A stretch of DNA of 6,960 nt, taken from assembly GCA_905372205.1 (NCBI GenBank), contig CAJPOH010000045.1, positions 1 through 6,960 of the forward strand, written 5' to 3'. Every line of letters begins with the position of its first letter. The stretch's first letter is position 1. The stretch is from an uncultured Treponema sp. Lineage in GTDB: Bacteria > Spirochaetota > Spirochaetia > Treponematales > Treponemataceae. The notes under the pieces are model-generated. The model was not told the DNA's origin and made no database searches. It worked only from the letters and a program-made list of their open reading frames with translations. Position numbers and translations under genes: made by a program. Positions 1-5,400 of the stretch are shown piece by piece.

Positions 1-1277
1 ACGTCAACAGTTTGATCAATTCTTTTAATTTTAAAGCTAAAATCAGCAGCATCCTCTCCATCCTTGACTTTAATATTAACATCGATCGTTCCTTCCTTTT
101 GTGGAAGTGGAAGTGTAACAGTAGCCATAGACTTATTCTTATTGTAAGCATATGGGGTATATTTTTTGCCATTAATTTCTAAAGATGTCCATTCTTTAAC
201 TTCTGAAGCAGGAACTAAGTTTGCCATAGGACCAGCCAATTCTAAAACAATATCCTTTTCTCCATCCAATATCTTATCTATATCTTCTTTTTTCCCTTCA
301 GAATCTCTTCCTTGCATTCTACCACCAAAAACGTACAATTTTTCCATCAACACTTTTGGTGTCACTACTTTTTTAACTATTATATTATATTCAGTTTTTT
401 TAGTTCCCTCTTCTACTGTAATAGAAAGAGGAGTTTCCTTTCCTGTTAAAGTTAATTCATCATCGTTAAGCTCAGGATTAAACTTCACACGAACACCTTC
501 CGGTTCAGTTTCTACTTCAACACTAACCTTTGCTTGTTCGCTTGTTGTAAACTCCATCGACGAAGTGATTTCATTTCCTACCTTAACTGTTGTCCCAACA
601 GTGATTTTTTTTAGAATAGGAGCATCTGCATCAATCTTTTCAATATTAACAGTATAAATCTTTTCTTCATTTTCTTTTTTTACTGTAAGCTTTAATGAAT
701 TATTCCCATCAGATAAAACCCAAAACTTCTGTTCACCCTTTTCTTCAAGACTAGGCTCATATATAATTTTAGCATCTGCTGGACTAGCACTAGCCTTCAC
801 CAAAACTTTAGCTTTCTTTGTTTTTCCTGCATCAATTTCATTTTTAATTTCTTTTGAGGTTCCATCTATTTCTAGGCTAACAAGCTTTACTTCATCCTTG
901 AGGTCAATCACCTTAGAAACAATGAAAATAGTTGTGTCAACATTAAAAGTGTACCTAGCAGTATCTGTAATCTCTACGCCTGCAATCTTTTGTGCAAATA
1001 TTTTATGAATAACATAGCCTGTTTCAAAGGTGAGGTCAGTCATTTTGTCATTTAATTCTGAAAACCCTAGTGTTGTTCCTCTGTCAAGCTCAAAATCCTT
1101 TGGAAGTGTTTTCACATGACTATCTTTTGTTTTAATACTAACCTTGACAGTCTTACTTTCAGGTGTCTCCTGTCTTTGATTAGATTGTGTTTGTTTACAA
1201 GATGCAAACAAAAGCATAAACAAAGTAAGACAAATCGAAACACTAAAAATACAATTTCTACTGTTTTTCTTTTTCAT
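1..1277 (-). CDS. Outer-envelope lipoprotein with tandem beta-sandwich modules (3' end outside window)
   Basis: The frame is open from the ATG at 1277-1275 to the left edge: 425 codons without a stop, so the gene is C-terminally truncated by the window. The start is fixed by an AGGAGG site 8 bases upstream. Residues 1-27 form a lipoprotein signal: basic start MKKKNSR, hydrophobic stretch ICLTLFMLLF, then lipobox LFASC with Cys27 as the predicted lipidated residue. This relaxed lipobox suits spirochetes. Residues 44-125 resemble the InlB/Listeria-Bacteroides type of small beta repeat (ending YTFNVDTTIFIVSK). Three modules follow at about 130-216, 217-305 and 306-425. Each ends in a similar strand (YTVNIEKID, YNIIVKKVV, FSFKIKRID), which resembles cadherin-like beta-sandwich modules of bacterial surface proteins. 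The chain is Lys/Glu rich with no other membrane segment. Predicted location is anchored to a membrane, facing the periplasm or cell surface. Its function is unknown; adhesion or envelope structure is only inferred. Confidence 0.9.
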   Translation of the reverse strand, partial: MKKKNSRNCIFSVSICLTLFMLLFASCKQTQSNQRQETPESKTVKVSIKTKDSHVKTLPKDFELDRGTTLGFSELNDKMTDLTFETGYVIHKIFAQKIAGVEITDTARYTFNVDTTIFIVSKVIDLKDEVKLVSLEIDGTSKEIKNEIDAGKTKKAKVLVKASASPADAKIIYEPSLEEKGEQKFWVLSDGNNSLKLTVKKENEEKIYTVNIEKIDADAPILKKITVGTTVKVGNEITSSMEFTTSEQAKVSVEVETEPEGVRVKFNPELNDDELTLTGKETPLSITVEEGTKKTEYNIIVKKVVTPKVLMEKLYVFGGRMQGRDSEGKKEDIDKILDGEKDIVLELAGPMANLVPASEVKEWTSLEINGKKYTPYAYNKNKSMATVTLPLPQKEGTIDVNIKVKDGEDAADFSFKIKRIDQTVD

Positions 1278-1285
1278 AAAGATAT

Positions 1286-1291
1286 CCTCCT
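1286..1291 (-). promoter_or_regulatory. Shine-Dalgarno site of the lipoprotein gene
   Basis: Read on the minus strand this is AGGAGG, a full consensus ribosome binding site, 8 bases upstream of the ATG at 1277-1275. It decides the start of the lipoprotein. It contrasts with the methyltransferase gene, which has no such site. Confidence 0.9.
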
Positions 1292-1308
1292 AAAAAATCC
1301 TAAAATAT

Positions 1309-1330
1309 TCTTAAAATGTAAATTTTAAGA
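1309..1330. repeat. Perfect 9-bp inverted repeat in the lipoprotein leader
   Basis: Arms TCTTAAAAT (1309-1317) and ATTTTAAGA (1322-1330) are exact reverse complements separated by GTAA. The element lies between the proposed promoter and the ribosome binding site, so it would sit in the 5' untranslated leader. It could be an operator for a dimeric regulator or a weak hairpin. The stem has a single G:C pair and no immediate uninterrupted T run in the transcribed direction, so a classical intrinsic terminator for the upstream gene is unlikely. Confidence 0.6.
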
Positions 1331-1340
1331 TAACAGTCGT

Positions 1341-1369
1341 ATGCTATATAATAAAATCTAATAAGTCAA
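1341..1369 (-). promoter_or_regulatory. Candidate sigma-70 type promoter for the lipoprotein gene
   Basis: On the minus strand TTGACT (1369-1364) is a 5 of 6 match to a -35 box. Downstream, TAGCAT (1346-1341) lies at a 17-base spacing, or TATAGC (1348-1343) at 15 bases; each matches 4 of 6 of the -10 consensus. The position, about 65-90 bases before the start codon, would leave a leader carrying the inverted repeat at 1309-1330. An 11-bp palindrome (TCAAT-T-ATTGA, 1366-1376) overlaps the -35 box. In DNA this AT-rich, chance matches are common, so this is a moderate call. Confidence 0.45.
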
Positions 1370-1389
1370 TTATTGATTTTAGTCTATAT

Positions 1390-2394
1390 TTAAAGCTTCT
1401 CCCAATGAAGCCATGTGAGTTCGTGTTTATTTGCAGTTAAGCTTACTATTTTTGAATTAGGAATACTTGCAAAACCTCGAATACTTTCCATATCTGGCTC
1501 ACCTTGCATTTTTATCGTACATATAAACTTTGAGCATAGTTTTGAATCTAGCCATTTTTGCACCCACTCAAGAAGTCTTGGAGGATAGCAAATTACATCA
1601 GAAAACACCCAGTCAACCTTGCCAAAATATGAAGGTGGCAATGTGAAAGCATCATGAGGTATAAATGTAATGTTTTTTTTGTTTTGTAAGTAGTGAGCTA
1701 GAGATGCCCTATCTATTGCAATAACATTGGCACCAAGTGAATCTAGCACCCATGTCCACCCACCTGGCGAAGCTCCCGCTTCAACACATGTTAAATTTTC
1801 AAAAGGCTTTTCTTTAATGAAAATACCTTTTGTTTCATCTCGATAAAAAGCTTTTTGATAATAATCAAATAAGCATAAAGCTTCGTATAATTTAAGATAT
1901 GCACGAGATGGTGGATTTATTTTGTCTTCTATAAAGTGCAATCTTCCTAGAGGTAGCGGGCTTGTTGTTTTGCTAGAAGCAAAAATAGTGTTTTCATCTA
2001 ACAATGTAAAAATACCCATTGGAGCATTTGGAATTATGTATGGGAAAGTCTTTTGTTTTTCACTAATAAAAGGCAACTTTTGCTTAATTAACTCTGCTCT
2101 TCTTATGCACTTATATGGATGCATTGCCCAGTTTCTTTGAATACTTTTAAGAATATTGCTAGCTTCACTTATGCTAGAAAAAGTTGCAATAAAAGGCTCT
2201 TGCATTTCTAGCTTTGCCCAAAATATTTGTTTGCTTATTCCTTCTTTATACACTATTCTATCATAGAAACAAACCCCATCATCAAAGCCATTAGTTGAGT
2301 CTTCTTTTGATATATCTAGCTCAGCATATAAGTGGCTTTCAAACTTAGGTATTGAAAGCCATGCTTTGCCGGGCAAAAATGTAATTGTTTGCAT
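1390..2394 (-). CDS. FtsJ/RlmM-type SAM-dependent rRNA ribose 2'-O-methyltransferase
   Basis: Complete, 334 residues, ATG at 2394-2392 and TAA at 1392-1390. It matches the RlmM family (E. coli RlmM methylates the 2'-OH of C2498 in 23S rRNA) along the catalytic half. Residues 140-171 correspond to the RlmM segment ending SRAYLKLYEA. Residues 205-213 (EAGASPGGW) form the SAM-binding loop (RlmM: LGACPGGW). D228 ends the second strand. SDVICYPPRLLEW (265-277) matches the CDMVEKPAKV region, CTIKM (292-296) the NLKLP region, and HELTWLH (324-330) the REEVTVH region. The catalytic tetrad K168-D266-K295-E325 is therefore complete. Residues 1-140 are divergent and occupy the place of the RlmM N-terminal THUMP-like region; the protein is slightly shorter than E. 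coli RlmM (366). The start is 8 bases after the stop of the large upstream gene, with no Shine-Dalgarno and no alternative in-frame start before an upstream stop at 2430-2428, which suggests translational coupling. It acts in the cytoplasm. The exact target base is inferred, so I give no symbol. Confidence 0.9.
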   Translation of the reverse strand: MQTITFLPGKAWLSIPKFESHLYAELDISKEDSTNGFDDGVCFYDRIVYKEGISKQIFWAKLEMQEPFIATFSSISEASNILKSIQRNWAMHPYKCIRRAELIKQKLPFISEKQKTFPYIIPNAPMGIFTLLDENTIFASSKTTSPLPLGRLHFIEDKINPPSRAYLKLYEALCLFDYYQKAFYRDETKGIFIKEKPFENLTCVEAGASPGGWTWVLDSLGANVIAIDRASLAHYLQNKKNITFIPHDAFTLPPSYFGKVDWVFSDVICYPPRLLEWVQKWLDSKLCSKFICTIKMQGEPDMESIRGFASIPNSKIVSLTANKHELTWLHWEKL

Positions 2395-2402
2395 TAAAAA
2401 AG

Positions 2403-5400
2403 CTAATCGTGTGTTACCAACACTTTTCTAATCTCATCTATACCTTTGCCCGAAACACGCACAAAGTACATTCCGCGTGCAACTGCTCTTCCTGCTTCGT
2501 TTCTACCATCCCAATAAAAACTATAATTGCCTTGAGCTTTATAATCATTCACAAAAGTTTTAACAATGTTTCCATCAAGTGTCATAATCTGAACTGTCAA
2601 CATTCCTGCACCTTTTGTGGTTATTTCTATTCCCATTTGTTGATTTCGCGAGACGTTAATTACATTATTCAATATAGTAACACCTGCTCTCTGCAATGTT
2701 GTCCCTACAAAACCAAATCTCCATAAATCAAAAGAAAATATATCATTATTATTTTTTAGCCTTGCACATGGTAAGTCTTCATAAGAAAGCATAAATCCGA
2801 CCGTTTCATTCACTTTAAGTTGACTAATGTGAGTTGGCAATATAAACATTTTCGTATCAGGCGTGGATTTTCCAACATCAATAGAAAAGCCAGCAGCACC
2901 TGTATTTTCTGCTTGTGTTGCTGCAAAAGCTGGTTTCCATGGGATATTAGCTTTGTTTGGTACCCAATACTTATTATTAAAATTCGAGTTGCTGTCAGCA
3001 TATAGCTTTAGTGTTCTTCCATCCAATACAGAAGGAACATCAACAAACAATGAAGTATTTATAAAAGGAATTGTTTTACTTCCATCAAAAACTTTAAGTT
3101 GCTTAGTATTCTTTGCTAATACAGGATTAACTAAGTTTAAACCTATATCACTTATATAACCTTTTTTGAATGGATAAAGATCTGAATCTGGTTCTTCAAA
3201 AATAAAATCAAGCGAAGATTCTCCTAAACTAATAACAGCTTGTTTTTCTAGTAACATTGTAGGAGTAAAGTCTTGTGCAAACTGAAAAAACCACGTATCA
3301 GATTCTGTCTTATTACTTCCTTTTGGATATGAAGTAGCAGAAATTGAAATCATATCAGGATGTGAAGGAATAGTTATCTTTAGAGAATCTGGAACAGGTT
3401 TTGTAAGCTTTCGAGAAAATGTTATACATACTTCGTTTGTTCCATTAATTGCCAATGTGGAAATCATTTTTGCATACTCTTCAAATATCCAGTTTCTAGG
3501 GGCTGGTCTATCATGGGTGCTACCAGAAACCCTGTAACACCCTCCTCTAATTTGCACTCCAGAGGCAACATGCAAAAACTTTCCACCTTTTTTTGGTTTT
3601 GGGTATGGTGGAGTACCATCAAACCATATTTGTGCATTTCCTTTTATGTTTAACTTTGACGTAGCATTTGTACCTTCCAAAACCAAACTTTTCTCATCTT
3701 GAGTGAAGCCTTCGTTTGGTTGTGGAACATACCCCGATTGTGAACTTATATCATAAAGAATTTCAATAGCATTAGTAAAATGCAAAGTCTTTCCACCAGC
3801 ATTTTTGCAATGTAATTGATAGAATTTTGTTCCCGTGTCCACACTAGAAGGGGTAGGATCACCTGATATGCTAAGTTTTCCACTTATTGTTAGAAGAGTA
3901 TCTATAGGCTTTAGTGTTACTATTTTTTTCTTTTCAAGTGCATCAAAAACACCACCATTATTGGCAAATGCCCTTGTGATAGCTATATCTTTTAATAAAC
4001 TAGCATAGCCTCTTTGCAAGATAAACTCTGCAACTGTTTCAAAATCTAGCTTCATTTTATCTGTGTTAGAAGTATTTTGCATTTCTAACCTATTTAGTGT
4101 TTTAGCTATTAGGTTTTGCTCAGCATTACCATTTAGAATTAACGAGCCTTGGCTTTGCTCCAACTTAGGACTATTGCAATCCTTAAAAACAGAAATGTTT
4201 CCATTCGTAGCATTCCATTGAGTAGTAGCTGCTGTTATATTTTCTAAAACTGTTATGTCATTGCTAGAAGCCCATTTTGTGCATGTTGTTCCTATATTTA
4301 TATTTTTAGCTTGCACCACACCGTTACTCTTCCATATCTTTCCATCTTGAATAATATTTTCTGTTATGTTTATATCTTTACTCACCCATTCATTGCAAGA
4401 AAAAGCAATGTTGATGTTCTTTGCTTTCAATAATCCTTTTGTCTCTATCTTTTCACTTTTTCCTTCAAAGTTATCGACTAGTTCAATTTCTTTTTCTGCC
4501 ACAAAAAACTTTCCTGCCACATCAAGTTTGTTAGCAGTGATTTTTTCTTTTGCACTAACCACTCCCTTTGTTATTGTGATATTTTTATGTGTTGCACCAT
4601 TTTTTGCAAGTAGTTCACCTTCAAATTTGATTGTGCCATTAGTAGCAGTTGTTGTAAAAATTGCGTCTTCTAAAGCTTCAACTCTTCCCTTGTATAGCTG
4701 AGAATCTATATCAATTGTGATAGCCTGCTCTATTGTTGTAGTGTTTTCAACCGTTAAAGAACTAGAAGAAACACTTCGGGAAAGTTTTAAGTTCTTATAA
4801 TGACCTGAATAAATTGGAGCTGTTGAAGAACCATAGTATAAAACAACACAACCATCTTGCAATATAATTTTATTATCTTCATTGTTAGATTCAAACCATG
4901 CTTTTTGTTCATTAGTTCCTTCTAATTTAAGCATCGCAAAGTTAGAGATTTTGCTAAACTTTGAACTTAAAGTTCTAATAAGGAATGTTGATAAATCTAA
5001 TGATGCCCCACCTTCAATTGCAACACTTTTTGCATTAACATCGGCACTAAGAAGAGGGTAATGAGCCTTGCCACTTGGAATAATAGTTTCTGTTTCTGCA
5101 AATGGCAAACCTTTAGGTCGCCAGTTTTGCCTTTCAACCCAGCTATCATTTATAACTCCTTCCCATGTTAATACCATTAAAGCATCATCAAACAACCAAT
5201 TTTCAGGTTTACCTAGTTGTATCTCAGAAGGAGTACCAATAGGCTTACTTTTTTCTGTTATGCAAGTAGCTCCTTCAAGAGGAATATTTGTATGAACATG
5301 CAAAAACCTACCAGTATCACTAAAAGCAGAAGATAGGTATATTTTTCCAGGACCTTTCACTTCTAGCACTTGTGTTGCATTAGCACCTGAAAGTTTTAAG

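Noticed and set aside
166..657. Plus-strand open frame of 163 codons
   Set aside because: It is antisense to the clearly coding lipoprotein gene, is rich in Ser, Phe and Thr as expected for the complement of Lys/Glu-rich codons, and lacks a recognisable motif or ribosome binding site.
1309..1330. Intrinsic terminator after the methyltransferase gene
   Set aside because: The stem has a single G:C pair and the sequence after it is AT-rich but not a continuous T tract in the transcribed direction, so I list it only as an inverted repeat.
2385..2726. Plus-strand Cys/His-rich open frame that superficially suggests a zinc-binding protein
   Set aside because: It is antisense to the FlgD-like domain and its cysteines are not spaced as a known zinc motif. 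The minus-strand reading is strongly supported.
4366..4701. Plus-strand open frame whose product resembles that of 6001-6255, looking like a pair of related hydrophobic proteins
   Set aside because: Both lie antisense inside the conserved block of the long repeat. Their similarity is a by-product of the repeat on the minus strand, and neither has a ribosome binding site.
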